Source: Phenylobacterium sp. (GTDB taxonomy: Bacteria; Pseudomonadota; Alphaproteobacteria; Caulobacterales; Caulobacteraceae). From it: 53,887 nt of DNA. The notes under the pieces are model-generated. The model ran no database searches. It was not told the DNA's origin and saw only the letters and a program-made list of their open reading frames with translations. The stretch covers positions 1 to 53,887 of the forward strand of contig NZ_JAEUMN010000103.1 in assembly GCF_016793225.1 (NCBI RefSeq), written 5' to 3'. Numbering within the stretch: the stretch's first letter is position 1; each line of letters begins with the position of its first letter. The position numbers and the translations under genes are program-made. Positions 24,130 through 32,545 of the stretch are shown here, one piece after another.

Positions 24130-24342
24130 ATGACCGCGGACAACACCTACGGCGTCAGCGAGATCGTCGGCTCGTCGGAGACCTCGATCGACGACGCGAT
24201 CCGGCAGGCGATCACCAAGGCGTCGGAGAACCGGCGTCACATCCGCTGGTTCGAGGTCAAGGAGGTGCGCGGGCATGTCGAGGGCAGCCAGGTCGCGCAC
24301 TTCCAGGTCACCCTGAAGCTCGGCTACAGCCTCGAGGACTGA
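24130..24342 (+). CDS. Dodecin (flavin-binding storage protein)
   Basis: A 70-residue dodecin. Segments GVSEIVGSSETSIDDAI, RHIRWFEVKEVRGHV and FQVTLKLGYSLE match the family from end to end; Trp40 is the residue that stacks on the flavin in the 12-subunit shell. Dodecins bind riboflavin, lumichrome or FMN and buffer free flavin in the cytoplasm. The ATG at 24130 has AAGGAG six bases upstream; a longer in-frame reading from 24055 runs through the leader and is rejected. It follows the aminotransferase-fold gene by 71 bases and may have its own stress promoter. It converges with the acylase gene after 9 bases. Confidence 0.93.
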   Translation: MTADNTYGVSEIVGSSETSIDDAIRQAITKASENRRHIRWFEVKEVRGHVEGSQVAHFQVTLKLGYSLED

Positions 24343-24366
24343 CGGCGCGCCTCAGGGCCCCGTCAG
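24339..24366. terminator. Hairpin spanning the convergent dodecin and acylase stops
   Basis: CTGACGG (24339-24345) pairs perfectly with CCGTCAG (24360-24366) around a 14-base GC-rich loop. The stem includes the dodecin stop codon and the last codons of the acylase gene. It has no T-run and resembles the arrangement at 6410-6442, so this genome may use stop-codon hairpins between convergent genes. Confidence 0.4.
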
Positions 24367-26634
24367 AACCACCCGCGACACCGCGTCCCGGCGCGCCGCG
24401 GCCTCCGTGAACCGCAGGTCGTCCCAGCCCTTCCGCGAATAGAGCCGGGTCTGGTCGGCCGCGTGCGGCGAGTCCGGATTGGTGGACTGGGAGTAGCTCA
24501 GCACGCCCTGGCTGACGGGGCCCTTGTCGGTGAACTCCACCGTCATGATCCAGCTCGAGCCGTGGCGGATCTTGGTCCAGCCGAGGCCGGGCTTCAGGTC
24601 GACGGGCGTGATCACGTTGAACACGCCCTCCGGCCCCGGCCCGCCGTGGATCGGGATGCGCTCGCCCCCCGCCCGCGGCTCGGTCTGCACCTGCCGCAGC
24701 GGGGCGTCCATGGGGATGCCCAGCGTCCGAAGCTGCTTCACCGCCTCGACCAGGGCGGTCAGCACCTTGGGGTCGTCCACATCCAGGGTGTGCGGGGTGT
24801 TGACCGGATCGGCCGGATCGAACGGGACCTTGAAGACGAGGCCGCCCTTGTCGGCGAACAGCCGGAAGACGTGGGCGCCGCGGCTGTCCAGGTCGACCTT
24901 CAGGTCCCAGGCCTCGAGGGCCCGGCAGGCGTCGGCGAGGTCCGGGTGCGGCCCGGACGCGGCCTTGCGGCAGAGCCCGACCAGCCGGTCGCGGGTGATC
25001 TCGGCGCCCAGGTTCCGGTTGTTGAACAGCACGCCCTGGACGCTGGCCAGGTCGAACTTCGCAGCGCCCAGGCCGTCACGCCCGGCCAGCCGGTCCTCGA
25101 TCAGCTTCAGGCTCAGCCGCGTGCGCAGGGATCGCGCGGTCGCCTCGTCGCCGAGGATGCGCGGATAGCCGGTCAGCGGCGCCTTGGGGTTGGTGAGCCA
25201 GTAGCTGTCGTTGGAGTTGCTCGTGTAGTCCGAGCGGAAGAGCTGCGGCAGGACCTGGGGCGGGAAGATGCCCGGGGCGACCGCGCGCGGGTCGGAGTCC
25301 CAGTCGCAGGCGGCGCGCGAGCCGTCGAGGATCGGCAGCCGCTGGGTCCGCCACAGCGTCCTGGCCATCTCGGAAACCGTGCAGGCCTCGGCCTTGGCGT
25401 CCGTGACATAGGGCAGAGCGCCGACGTCGCCGTAGTAGGCCTCTCCCGAGGCGTCCACGGCGGTCGTGTTGAACCCGGCGGCCTGGAACTTCGCCAGCGT
25501 CGCGGCGAGCTGGCGGACGCCGCGGGCCTGGTACATCTCGAGATACTGGTCGATCCCGCGCAGGTCGGGGCCGGCGTCGCGGACGGCATAGGCCCGCTGC
25601 GCCGTCCAGGGCGTCGCCGGGGGCCCGGCGTTCTCCACCACCTGGCCGAACCGGGTGCCGTAGAAGGTGCGCGTGACCGGCGTCAGGCCGCTGTCGGTCT
25701 TCACCTGCACGGTGACCGCCGTGCGCGTCATCGGCACGGACCGGCCCTCGTAGAGGTAGGCGGTGGGGTCCTTCGGATCGAGCGTCAGTTCGAACAGGCC
25801 GAAGCGGCGCGCGGTCGAGACGGTGTGCGTCCAGGCGATCCAGCGGTTGTGGCCGATGCCGATCGTCGGACTGTTCTGCAGGCCGGCGCCCACGATGTTG
25901 AGCCGGCCCGGGATGATCAGGTGCATCCGGACGAAGCGGTTGATGCCGTCCCACGGATAGTGCGGATTGCCCAGCAGGACGCCCCGGCCGCTCTTCGTCG
26001 CCTCGCGCCCGAGCGCATACGCATTGCTGCCCTGGCCCTCCGGAACCGGCGAGCGCTCGGCCGGCGCCTGCAGGCCGGGCAGGTCCGGCGCGCCCGGCGG
26101 CGCGGCGGCCACGACGCCGGCCATGAAGGTCGGCTGCTGGGTGGCCACGACCGAGCGCCAGTAGTCCATCTCGTCGTACGTCCGCACCCAGGCCGCGCCG
26201 CGGCAGCGGGCGTCCGGCAGGTTGGCCACGCCCACGTCGCGGACGTAGCGGTTGATCCCGGCGATGAAGCCGCGGGCCAGCGCGCGGGCCTGCGGCGAGG
26301 GCTGGCCGCGGCCCGCGAGCAGCGCCTCGAGCCGGCCCGTCTGGATCAGGTGCTGGTGGTAGAGGTCGCTGACGACGTTGGCGTTCTTCTCGCCCGGGCC
26401 CAGGTAGCGGGCGCGCTGGGCGTTCACGGTCATCTGCCGCTCGGCGAAGTCGCAGAAGTTGTCCTGCGCCGAGGCGTAGCCGCCGCCGTAGCCCAGGCCG
26501 CCGTAGTCGCGGGCGATCACGTGCGGCGCCCCGTAGGCGGTGCGGATCACCTCGGCCCGGTACCTGGTCTCGGCCGCCCCGGCCGGCAGCGCGACCAGCG
26601 CCGCCAGCATCCCCGCCACGATCGTCCGGCCCAT
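24352..26634 (-). CDS. Penicillin acylase family N-terminal nucleophile hydrolase
   Basis: A 760-residue precursor of the penicillin G / aculeacin / acyl-homoserine-lactone acylase family. A signal peptide (about 1-20, ending in GAA) sends it to the periplasm. The alpha chain is followed by the autoprocessing site EGQG|SNAYALG, with Ser203 becoming the N-terminal nucleophile after cleavage behind Gly202. Conserved beta-chain segments include NPHYPWDG, IGIGHNRWIAWTHTVS and DYTSNSNDSYWLTNP. The family hydrolyses amide bonds of acylated amines: lactone quorum signals, lipopeptides or beta-lactams. The gene lies 56 bases after the epoxide hydrolase on the same strand and may share its transcript. 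Quorum-signal quenching is possible but not shown. Confidence 0.88.
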   Translation of the reverse strand: MGRTIVAGMLAALVALPAGAAETRYRAEVIRTAYGAPHVIARDYGGLGYGGGYASAQDNFCDFAERQMTVNAQRARYLGPGEKNANVVSDLYHQHLIQTGRLEALLAGRGQPSPQARALARGFIAGINRYVRDVGVANLPDARCRGAAWVRTYDEMDYWRSVVATQQPTFMAGVVAAAPPGAPDLPGLQAPAERSPVPEGQGSNAYALGREATKSGRGVLLGNPHYPWDGINRFVRMHLIIPGRLNIVGAGLQNSPTIGIGHNRWIAWTHTVSTARRFGLFELTLDPKDPTAYLYEGRSVPMTRTAVTVQVKTDSGLTPVTRTFYGTRFGQVVENAGPPATPWTAQRAYAVRDAGPDLRGIDQYLEMYQARGVRQLAATLAKFQAAGFNTTAVDASGEAYYGDVGALPYVTDAKAEACTVSEMARTLWRTQRLPILDGSRAACDWDSDPRAVAPGIFPPQVLPQLFRSDYTSNSNDSYWLTNPKAPLTGYPRILGDEATARSLRTRLSLKLIEDRLAGRDGLGAAKFDLASVQGVLFNNRNLGAEITRDRLVGLCRKAASGPHPDLADACRALEAWDLKVDLDSRGAHVFRLFADKGGLVFKVPFDPADPVNTPHTLDVDDPKVLTALVEAVKQLRTLGIPMDAPLRQVQTEPRAGGERIPIHGGPGPEGVFNVITPVDLKPGLGWTKIRHGSSWIMTVEFTDKGPVSQGVLSYSQSTNPDSPHAADQTRLYSRKGWDDLRFTEAAARRDAVSRVVLTGP

Positions 26635-26690
26635 CACGTTCCCCCCGTTGTTTTCGGCAGGGTAGAGCCTCGCCCGCCCGGACGGAACCG

Positions 26691-27704
26691 TCACCAGAGG
26701 TGCGGCAGCTTCGCCGCCAGCCACTTCGCCAGGGCGGCGTTGACCTCCCGCGGCTTCTCCTGGGCCATCCAGTGGCCCGACTCCACCACCGCCTCCGTCA
26801 GATCGGCGCAGTGGGCGCGCATCGGCTCGGGCAGCCGCGAATCCATCGTCTCGCAGATGTAGTCGTAGGCCGCGTGCAGGAAGAGCGCCGGCATCTCCAG
26901 CCGCGGATTGGCGCGGGCGGCGAAGGCCATGTTGGCCGGGCCGTTCATGTACCAGCTGTCGGGTCCGAAGAAGCCGTTGCGGCCCAGGGACTCGGCGTAG
27001 GCGTCCTCGTCGGCCTGGGTCAGCACCGTCTCGTCGCGCGGCACGTCGGGCGGCGCCGCCCCGCCGAACCAGCCGTTGTTGGCGCGGGTGAACGCCGTGC
27101 CCGCGGGCTGGCCCTTGCCGGCCGGGCTCCCCGCCCGGAACGCCAGCTTCACGAACGCCCGCGGGTTCGCCTCGAACCCCGCGCAGGCCGCCGCGAAGTT
27201 CTCGCGGTAGTAGAGCATGTAGTCCCACTGGCCCGCCGGCAGCTCGGCCTCGGGATAGATGTCGCGGTTCACCAGCGGGATGATCGTCTCGGGCGCGAAG
27301 CCGTCGGGCATGTAGGGCACGCACAGCGTCGCCACGCCGTGGGTCCGCTCGGGGTGATGCTGGGCGAGGCTCCAGGCGACGGGCGCGCCCCAGTCGTGGC
27401 CGACCCAGACGGCCTTCTCGGCCCCCAGGTGGTCCAGGAGTTCGATCATGTCGGCGGTGGCGTGCTCGACCGCGTAGTCCTCGTGCCGCGGATAGACCGA
27501 GGAGCGTCCGTAGCCGCGCATGTCGGGCGCCACGGCGTGGAAGCCCAGGCCGCCGAACACCGGCAGCTGATGCCGCCACGAGATCGAGAGCTCGGGCCAG
27601 CCGTGGATGAAGACGATCGGCGTCGCCCCCTCCGGGCCGGCGGCCAGGTAGGCGCTCTGGTGGCGGGCGCTCTTCGCGACGCCCTCGCGCACGGCGGCGC
27701 TCAA
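26691..27704 (-). CDS. Epoxide hydrolase-like alpha/beta-hydrolase
   Basis: A 337-residue alpha/beta-hydrolase. HGWPE (34-38) is the oxyanion-hole motif of epoxide hydrolases, Asp104 in VGHDWGAPVAW is the nucleophile and ESGHWMAQEKP carries the catalytic His. The Asp nucleophile rules out an esterase and leaves epoxide hydrolase or dehalogenase; HGxP favours the former. A cap domain is suggested by the insertion at about 140-250. It starts at a TTG (27704) with GAGGA six bases upstream, and the TTG overlaps the preceding stop (TTGA). An in-frame GTG at 27692 is an alternative. The very long open frame continuing upstream on this strand lies antisense to ubiD and is not part of it. Confidence 0.87.
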   Translation of the reverse strand: MSAAVREGVAKSARHQSAYLAAGPEGATPIVFIHGWPELSISWRHQLPVFGGLGFHAVAPDMRGYGRSSVYPRHEDYAVEHATADMIELLDHLGAEKAVWVGHDWGAPVAWSLAQHHPERTHGVATLCVPYMPDGFAPETIIPLVNRDIYPEAELPAGQWDYMLYYRENFAAACAGFEANPRAFVKLAFRAGSPAGKGQPAGTAFTRANNGWFGGAAPPDVPRDETVLTQADEDAYAESLGRNGFFGPDSWYMNGPANMAFAARANPRLEMPALFLHAAYDYICETMDSRLPEPMRAHCADLTEAVVESGHWMAQEKPREVNAALAKWLAAKLPHLW

Positions 27705-27925
27705 AACTCGTCCTCGATCGCCGAGCGGAAGTTCTCGAACACCTCGCGCATCTTCTGGTCGGGCTCCATCTCGGGGTGGGTCTCCTCGGCTTGCGGCGGC
27801 GCGCCCGCGGTCAGCCGGCCCACCACGGCGCCGTGCTGCACCAGCATGACCTCCTCGCCCTCCGGCAGGTCTGTGAGCAGCGCCGCGATGCGCGGCGGCA
27901 GGTCGTCGAGGTCGAGGCGGGCCAT
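27701..27925 (-). CDS. Small Phd/antitoxin-like protein
   Basis: A 74-residue acidic protein. The segment LPEGEEVMLVQHGAVVGRL looks like the core of prevent-host-death (Phd/YefM) antitoxins, in which a helix is followed by a strand pair around a GE-x-hydrophobic-x(3)-HG-x-x-V pattern. The C-terminal third (MEPDQKMREVFENFRSAIEDEF in parts) is helical and acidic, as in the toxin-binding tails of such antitoxins. No toxin gene is adjacent: the next gene is the epoxide hydrolase, whose start overlaps this stop. It has AAGGAG five bases before the ATG. It may be an orphan antitoxin or a repressor of its own operon. Confidence 0.6.
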   Translation of the reverse strand: MARLDLDDLPPRIAALLTDLPEGEEVMLVQHGAVVGRLTAGAPPQAEETHPEMEPDQKMREVFENFRSAIEDEF

Positions 27926-27983
27926 CTCTGCTCCTTGGGCCCCATCCTAGACCCGGTTCGGCCGCGCGGGTAAACGGGCGCGC

Positions 27984-29510
27984 ATGGCCTACCGCTCGCT
28001 GCGCGACTTCATCGCCAAACTGGAAGCCGCCGGCGAGCTGGTGCGCGTGACCGAGCCGGTCTCCACCGTCCTGGAGATGACCGAGATCCAGCGCCGCCTT
28101 CTGGCCACGGGCGGCCCGGCGGTCCTGTTCGAGAACCCCGTGCGCGCCGACGGCCAGCCGTCGGGGATGCCCTGCCTCGTCAACCTGTTCGGTACGGTCA
28201 GGCGCGTGGCCATGGGCGTGACCCTCGAGGGCAAGGAACGGACGACCGCCGGCGAACTGCGCGAGGTGGGCGAACTCCTGGCCTTCCTGCGCCAGCCCGA
28301 GCCGCCGCGCGGCCTCAAGGACGCCTGGGACATGCTGCCCCTGGCCCGCACCGTGATGGGCATGCGCCCCAATGTGCGCAAGACCGCGCCGGTGCAGGAG
28401 GTGGTCTGGAGGGGCGACCAGATCGACCTGTCGAAGCTGCCGATCCAGACCTGCTGGCCCGGCGAGCCCGCGCCGCTCATCACCTGGCCGCTGGTGGTCA
28501 CCAAGGGGCCGTCCGACTCCCGGGAGGACGACTACAACCTCGGCATCTACCGCATGCAGGTGATCGGCAAGGACCGCACCATCATGCGCTGGCTGGCCCA
28601 CCGCGGCGGCGCCCAGCACCACCGCCGCTGGAAGGCGGAAGGACGGCGCGAGCCGCTGCCCGCCTGCGCCGTCATCGGGGCCGATCCGGGCACGATCCTG
28701 GCCGCCGTCACGCCGGTGCCCGACACGCTCTCCGAGTACCAGTTCGCCGGCCTGCTCCGCGGGGCCAAGCTCGACCTCGTGCCGGCGAAGACCGTGCCCC
28801 TGATGGTTCCCGCCCAGGCCGAGATCGTGCTGGAAGGCCTCGTCCACCTCGACGAGTACGCCGACGAGGGCCCCTACGGCGACCACACCGGCTACTACAA
28901 CTCGGTGGAGCGCTTCCCGGTGTTCGAGGTGACCTGCGTCACCCTGCGCAGGGACCCCATCTACCTGACCACCTTCACCGGCCGCCCGCCGGACGAGCCC
29001 TCGGTGCTGGGCGAGGCGCTGAACGAGGTGTTCATCCCGCTGATCCGCCAGCAGTTTCCCGAGATCGTCGACTTCTGGCTGCCGCCCGAGGGCTGCAGCT
29101 ACCGCATCGCCGTGGTGTCGATGAAGAAGGGCTACCCGGGCCACGCCAAGCGCGTGATGATGGGCGTCTGGAGCTACCTTCGGCAGTTCATGTACACCAA
29201 GTGGGTGATCGTCGTGGACGACGACATCGACGCCCGCGACTGGAAGGACGTGATGTGGGCCATCTCCACCCGGATGGACCCCGCCCGCGACATCACCGTC
29301 GTCGAGAACACCCCCATCGACTACCTGGACTTCGCCTCGCCCGAGAGCGGCCTGGGCTCGAAGATCGGCCTCGACGCCACCAACAAATGGCCGCCCGAGA
29401 CCCACCGCGAGTGGGGCGAGAAGCTGGGCATGGATCCGGACACGATCGCCGCCGTCACAGAAAAGTGGGCGAAGCTTGGCCTGCCCGGCGATGGCGCGCC
29501 GGTGGACTGA
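27984..29510 (+). CDS. ubiD: UbiD-family prenylated-FMN decarboxylase
   Basis: A 508-residue UbiD decarboxylase of typical length (E. coli UbiD is 497). [18 protein letters not shown] is the standard opening; [20 protein letters not shown] surrounds the cofactor site (in parts), and AEIVLEG with [13 protein letters not shown] carries the acidic residues of the active site. The C-terminal [24 protein letters not shown] region is also typical. In ubiquinone synthesis the enzyme removes the carboxyl group from 4-hydroxy-3-polyprenylbenzoate; full-length similarity to that group, rather than to aromatic degradation enzymes, supports ubiD. The prFMN synthase UbiX is not in this window. The gene is transcribed away from the Phd-like gene and followed by a MAPEG gene after 13 bases. 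Confidence 0.88.
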   Translation: MAYRSLRDFIAKLEAAGELVRVTEPVSTVLEMTEIQRRLLATGGPAVLFENPVRADGQPSGMPCLVNLFGTVRRVAMGVTLEGKERTTAGELREVGELLAFLRQPEPPRGLKDAWDMLPLARTVMGMRPNVRKTAPVQEVVWRGDQIDLSKLPIQTCWPGEPAPLITWPLVVTKGPSDSREDDYNLGIYRMQVIGKDRTIMRWLAHRGGAQHHRRWKAEGRREPLPACAVIGADPGTILAAVTPVPDTLSEYQFAGLLRGAKLDLVPAKTVPLMVPAQAEIVLEGLVHLDEYADEGPYGDHTGYYNSVERFPVFEVTCVTLRRDPIYLTTFTGRPPDEPSVLGEALNEVFIPLIRQQFPEIVDFWLPPEGCSYRIAVVSMKKGYPGHAKRVMMGVWSYLRQFMYTKWVIVVDDDIDARDWKDVMWAISTRMDPARDITVVENTPIDYLDFASPESGLGSKIGLDATNKWPPETHREWGEKLGMDPDTIAAVTEKWAKLGLPGDGAPVD

Positions 29511-29523
29511 GGTAAGGTCGCGC

Positions 29524-29925
29524 ATGGACCCTCTGGCCTCCGCCCACGCCGCCGCCCTCTGGGCCGGCCTGAACGTCGTGCTCCTGCTCGTGCTGTCGGT
29601 GCTGGTCACCCGCCAGCGGCGCAGGCACCGGGTCGAGATCGGCGACGGCGGGGTGCCCGCCCTGCAGCAGGCCATCCGCGCCTTCGGCAACGCGGCGGAG
29701 TACGTGCCCGCGGCGCTGGCCGGCCTTGCGATCCTGGCGCTCGTGGGCGCGCCCAGCCTGCTGATCCACCTGATCGGCCTGGTCTTCTTCGTGGGCCGCG
29801 TGGTGCACGCCGTGGGCCTGTCGCGCTCGACGCAGGCCACCTGGCTCCGCGCCGCCGGCGCCCTGGCCACCTGGGTCAGCTACGTCGCCATCGCCGCCGC
29901 CCTGCTGTTCTACGCCATCCCCTGA
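29524..29925 (+). CDS. MAPEG-family membrane protein
   Basis: A 133-residue protein with four hydrophobic helices. RAFGNAAEYVPAALAGLAIL is the MAPEG hallmark (membrane-associated proteins in eicosanoid and glutathione metabolism), and VFFVGRVVHAVGLSR is the second conserved helix. Eukaryotic relatives are glutathione transferases; the bacterial function is largely unknown but is probably glutathione-dependent detoxification in the inner membrane. The start is the ATG at 29524, 13 bases after ubiD, so the two are likely co-transcribed. A strong hairpin stands 15 bases after the stop. Confidence 0.85.
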   Translation: MDPLASAHAAALWAGLNVVLLLVLSVLVTRQRRRHRVEIGDGGVPALQQAIRAFGNAAEYVPAALAGLAILALVGAPSLLIHLIGLVFFVGRVVHAVGLSRSTQATWLRAAGALATWVSYVAIAAALLFYAIP

Positions 29926-29939
29926 GGCGCCCTGAAAAG

Positions 29940-29962
29940 CCCTCCTCCTCGATGGAGGAGGG
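29940..29962 (+). terminator. 9-bp perfect hairpin after the MAPEG gene
   Basis: CCCTCCTCC (29940-29948) and GGAGGAGGG (29954-29962) pair perfectly around TCGAT. The segment after it (TTGGGTGGTGGTG) is G/T-rich rather than a T-run. It is also one arm of a larger dispersed-repeat-like structure (29940-30092). Confidence 0.5.
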
Positions 29963-30092
29963 TTGGGTGGTGGTGTGGCCCCACCATTGCCGAATGTGCG
30001 TATGAGGCGACGTCGCCGCACGCGCACGAACCTCTGACGCTCTGCGCACACCACCATCCCCGGCCGTTCCTCCGTCGAAGAGGACGGGAGGG
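29940..30092. repeat. Inverted pair of diverged intergenic palindromic elements
   Basis: Arm 1 (about 29940-29982) reads hairpin CCCTCCTCC/GGAGGAGGG, then GTTGGGTGGTGGTGTGG. Arm 2 (30047-30092) reads CACACCACCATCCCC and then a degenerate TCCTC/GAGGA hairpin, so it is the reverse complement of arm 1 with several changes. A perfect 12-base palindrome, GGCGACGTCGCC (30006-30017), lies between them. The 237-base gap otherwise holds only the pmbA promoter. This looks like a REP/BIME-type element pair. Confidence 0.5.
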
Positions 30093-30127
30093 AAAGGCGA
30101 CGGCGCCCGGCGACGCGCACCCCAGCC

Positions 30128-30156
30128 TTGTTCGTCCGCCCTGCGTCCGCCATATC
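30128..30156 (+). promoter_or_regulatory. Promoter of the pmbA operon, probably leaderless
   Basis: TTGTTC (30128-30133), exactly 17 bases, then CATATC (30151-30156). The -10 ends six bases before the ATG at 30163, so transcription would begin at the start codon itself. Leaderless mRNAs are common in Caulobacter relatives. There is no ribosome binding site upstream, which agrees. Confidence 0.45.
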
Positions 30157-30162
30157 CCGGCG

Positions 30163-31494
30163 ATGGACGAAAACCTGCTGAACGACGTCGTGGCCGCCGC
30201 GCTGAGGGCGGGGGCCGACGCCGCCGAGGCCGTGGGCGCGGAACGCCGCAGCCTGTCGATCACCGTGCGCATGGGCGACCTCGAGGAGGTCGAGCGCAAC
30301 GAGTCGCGCGACCTGGGCCTGCGCGTCTTCGTCGGCAGGCGGCATGCCACCGTGTCGGGCTCGGACATCTCGGCGGACGCCCGCGGCAAGCTGGTGGAGC
30401 GCGCGGTCGCCATGGCCCGCCTCGCGCCCGAGGATCCCTACGCGGGCCTCGCCGACCGCGAACACCTGGCGCTGGGCGACATGCCGGACCTGGACCTGTT
30501 CGACCCGTCCGAGCCGTCGGCCGAGGCGCTGGAGGAACGCGCCCGCGCCGCCGAGGCCGCTGCGCGGGCCACCCCCAGGGTGATCAACACCGACGGCGCC
30601 TCCGGCTCGTGGTCGGCCGCCCGGTGGACCATGGTGACCAGCGGCGGATTCACCGGCGTGCACCGCGCGTCGGGCTTCTCAATCGGCGCCTCGGCCATCG
30701 CGGGCGACGAGGCCGGCATGGAGACCGGCTACGACGGCCGCTCGGTCCGCTGGCAGGCCGACCTGCCCGAGCCCGAGAGCCTGGGCGCCGAGGCCGGCCG
30801 CCGCGCCGCCGCCCGCCTGGGCGCGCGCAAGATCGCCTCCACCACCGCCCCGGTGATCTTCGAGAACCGCCTCGCCGGATCGCTGATGAGCCCGCTGATC
30901 GGCGCGATCTCGGGCCCGGCCATCGCCCGCGGGGCGTCGTTCCTGAAGGACAAGCTGGGCCAGCAGATCTTCGCCAAGGGGATCGTGATCCGCGACGATC
31001 CGCACCGCCTCCGCGGCCTCGGCTCGTCGCCCTTCGACGACGAGGGCGTCCGCAACGGGCCGCGCAACCTGATCGACGACGGCGTGCTGACCACGTGGCT
31101 CCTCAACTCGTCCTCGGCCCGCCAGCTCGGCCTGCAGACCACGGGCCACGCCTCCCGCGGCCTGGCCGGCCCGCCCGGCGTCTCGACCTCGAACCTGACC
31201 TTCCTGCCCGGCGAGAAGAGCCGCGAGGCGCTGATGAAGGACGCGGGCGCGGGCCTGCTCGTCACGTCGATGTTCGGCCCCTCGCTGAACCCCAACACCG
31301 GCGACTGGTCGGTGGGCTGTTCCGGCTTCTGGTTCGAGGACGGCGAGCTCGCCTACCCGGTCACGGAGATCACGGTGGCGGGCAACCTCATCGACATTTT
31401 CCGGCGCGTCACGCCCGCCTCGGACCTCGAGATCCGCGGCGCGTCCAACGCCCCCTCGCTCATGGTGGACGGCCTCGCCATCGCGGGTCGATGA
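30163..31494 (+). CDS. pmbA: PmbA/TldE-type subunit of the TldD/TldE peptide-maturation protease
   Basis: A 443-residue TldD/PmbA-family protein. Segments include VRMGDLEEVERNESRDLGLRVFVG (in parts), FENRLAGSLMSPL, GLGSSPFDDEGV, and the C-terminal NPNTGDWSVGCSGFWFEDGEL followed by PVTEITVAGNLIDIF. The zinc HExxH motif of the TldD partner is absent, as expected for the PmbA/TldE subunit, which supports proteolysis of modified peptides and unfolded substrates in a heterodimer. TldD is not in the window. The stop overlaps the next start (ATGA), linking it to the phosphatase gene. This pairing beside lipid A genes is seen in other Caulobacterales. Confidence 0.88.
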   Translation: MDENLLNDVVAAALRAGADAAEAVGAERRSLSITVRMGDLEEVERNESRDLGLRVFVGRRHATVSGSDISADARGKLVERAVAMARLAPEDPYAGLADREHLALGDMPDLDLFDPSEPSAEALEERARAAEAAARATPRVINTDGASGSWSAARWTMVTSGGFTGVHRASGFSIGASAIAGDEAGMETGYDGRSVRWQADLPEPESLGAEAGRRAAARLGARKIASTTAPVIFENRLAGSLMSPLIGAISGPAIARGASFLKDKLGQQIFAKGIVIRDDPHRLRGLGSSPFDDEGVRNGPRNLIDDGVLTTWLLNSSSARQLGLQTTGHASRGLAGPPGVSTSNLTFLPGEKSREALMKDAGAGLLVTSMFGPSLNPNTGDWSVGCSGFWFEDGELAYPVTEITVAGNLIDIFRRVTPASDLEIRGASNAPSLMVDGLAIAGR

Positions 31495-32282
31495 GCGACG
31501 ACCTGCGCCTGATCCTGGACGCGGCCCGCGAGGCCGGCGAGCTGGCCCGCGACATCCGCCGCAAGGGCCTGGAGGTCGAATACAAGGCCGACGACCACAG
31601 CCCGGTCACCAATGCGGACCTGGCGGCCGACGACCTGCTGACCCGCCGTCTCCGCGCGGCCCGGCCCGACTACGGCTGGCTCTCGGAGGAGACCGCCGAC
31701 GATCCGCAGCGGATGGCCCACCGGCGCATCTTCGTGGTCGACCCGATCGACGGCACCCGCGCCTTCCTGAAGGGCCGGCCCTGGTGGTCCGTGGCCATCG
31801 CCGTGGTGGACGACGGGGTCCCGACGGCCGCCGCGGTCTACGCGCCCGAGCTGGAGGAGATCTACGCCGCCGCCGCGGGCCAGGGCGCCACCCGCAACGG
31901 CGCGCCGATCGCCCCGACCGCGGCCGCGCGGCTCGAGGAGGCCCGCATGGCCGGCGACCCGGTGGTGTTCGCCCACTGGTCGTGGCCGACCCCCTGGCCG
32001 GCCACCATGTCCGTCGAGCAGCGCAGCTCCACCGCCTACCGCATGTGCGCGGTGGCCGCCGGCGAGTTCGACGCGGCGGTCGCGCCCGTGCGCAAGTCCG
32101 ACTGGGACGTGGCGGCCGGCGACCTCATCGCCCGCGAAGCCGGCTGTTTCGTCGGCGACCACACCGGCGAGGCCTTCCGCTTCAACCGGGCGCGGCCGTC
32201 ACAGGCCAGCCTGATCTGCTCGACTCGGGCGCTCGCCCCATTGATCCTGGAGCGGCTCCAGCATATGGGCCCGCGAAACTGA
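31491..32282 (+). CDS. Inositol-monophosphatase-family phosphatase, CysQ-like
   Basis: A 263-residue Mg-dependent phosphatase. The metal sites are SEETADD (Glu in the first loop), DPIDGTRAF (the DPxDGT signature) and SDWDVAAGDLI (the WDxxAG-type C-terminal Asp). It fits the FIG/IMPase superfamily. Relatives next to DUF4170 and pmbA are usually annotated as 3'(2'),5'-bisphosphate nucleotidase (CysQ), which clears PAP from sulfate assimilation; histidinol phosphatase or inositol phosphatase activity cannot be excluded. It is coupled to pmbA by an ATGA overlap, and the DUF4170 gene follows after 21 bases. Confidence 0.85.
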   Translation: MSDDLRLILDAAREAGELARDIRRKGLEVEYKADDHSPVTNADLAADDLLTRRLRAARPDYGWLSEETADDPQRMAHRRIFVVDPIDGTRAFLKGRPWWSVAIAVVDDGVPTAAAVYAPELEEIYAAAAGQGATRNGAPIAPTAAARLEEARMAGDPVVFAHWSWPTPWPATMSVEQRSSTAYRMCAVAAGEFDAAVAPVRKSDWDVAAGDLIAREAGCFVGDHTGEAFRFNRARPSQASLICSTRALAPLILERLQHMGPRN

Positions 32283-32303
32283 TTTCATCTGAAACGAACC
32301 CCC

Positions 32304-32543
32304 ATGCCCCACAGACAGCTCCTCCACCTCGTCATCGGCGGCGAACTCAAGGACCTCGACGGTCCGCCCGAGTTCAAGGACCCCGGCCAGATCGACTTCG
32401 TCGGCGGCTTCGCCAGCTACGACGAGGCCGTGAGGGCCTGGCGCGCCAAGGCCCAGCAGACCGTCGACAACGCCCTGATGCGCTACTTCGTGCTGCACGC
32501 CCACAAGCTCCTGACCCCGGGCTCGGACGACGACGAGCACTAA
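32304..32543 (+). CDS. DUF4170 family small protein
   Basis: A 79-residue soluble protein. LLHLVIGGELKDL, IDFVGGFASYDEAVRAWRAKAQQTVDNALMRYFVLHAHKLL (in parts) and the acidic tail are typical of the alphaproteobacterial DUF4170 family, for which I know no assigned function. It recurs between CysQ-like phosphatases and lipid A genes, which suggests an envelope- or phosphate-linked role. The gene ends one base before a GC-rich hairpin repeat. Confidence 0.85.
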   Translation: MPHRQLLHLVIGGELKDLDGPPEFKDPGQIDFVGGFASYDEAVRAWRAKAQQTVDNALMRYFVLHAHKLLTPGSDDDEH

Positions 32544-32545
32544 CC

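Noticed and set aside
26691-29870. A 1059-codon minus-strand frame that looks like a fusion ending in the epoxide hydrolase
   Set aside because: Everything upstream of 27704 is antisense to ubiD and the Phd-like gene and lacks domain features. A ribosome binding site and TTGA overlap mark the true start.
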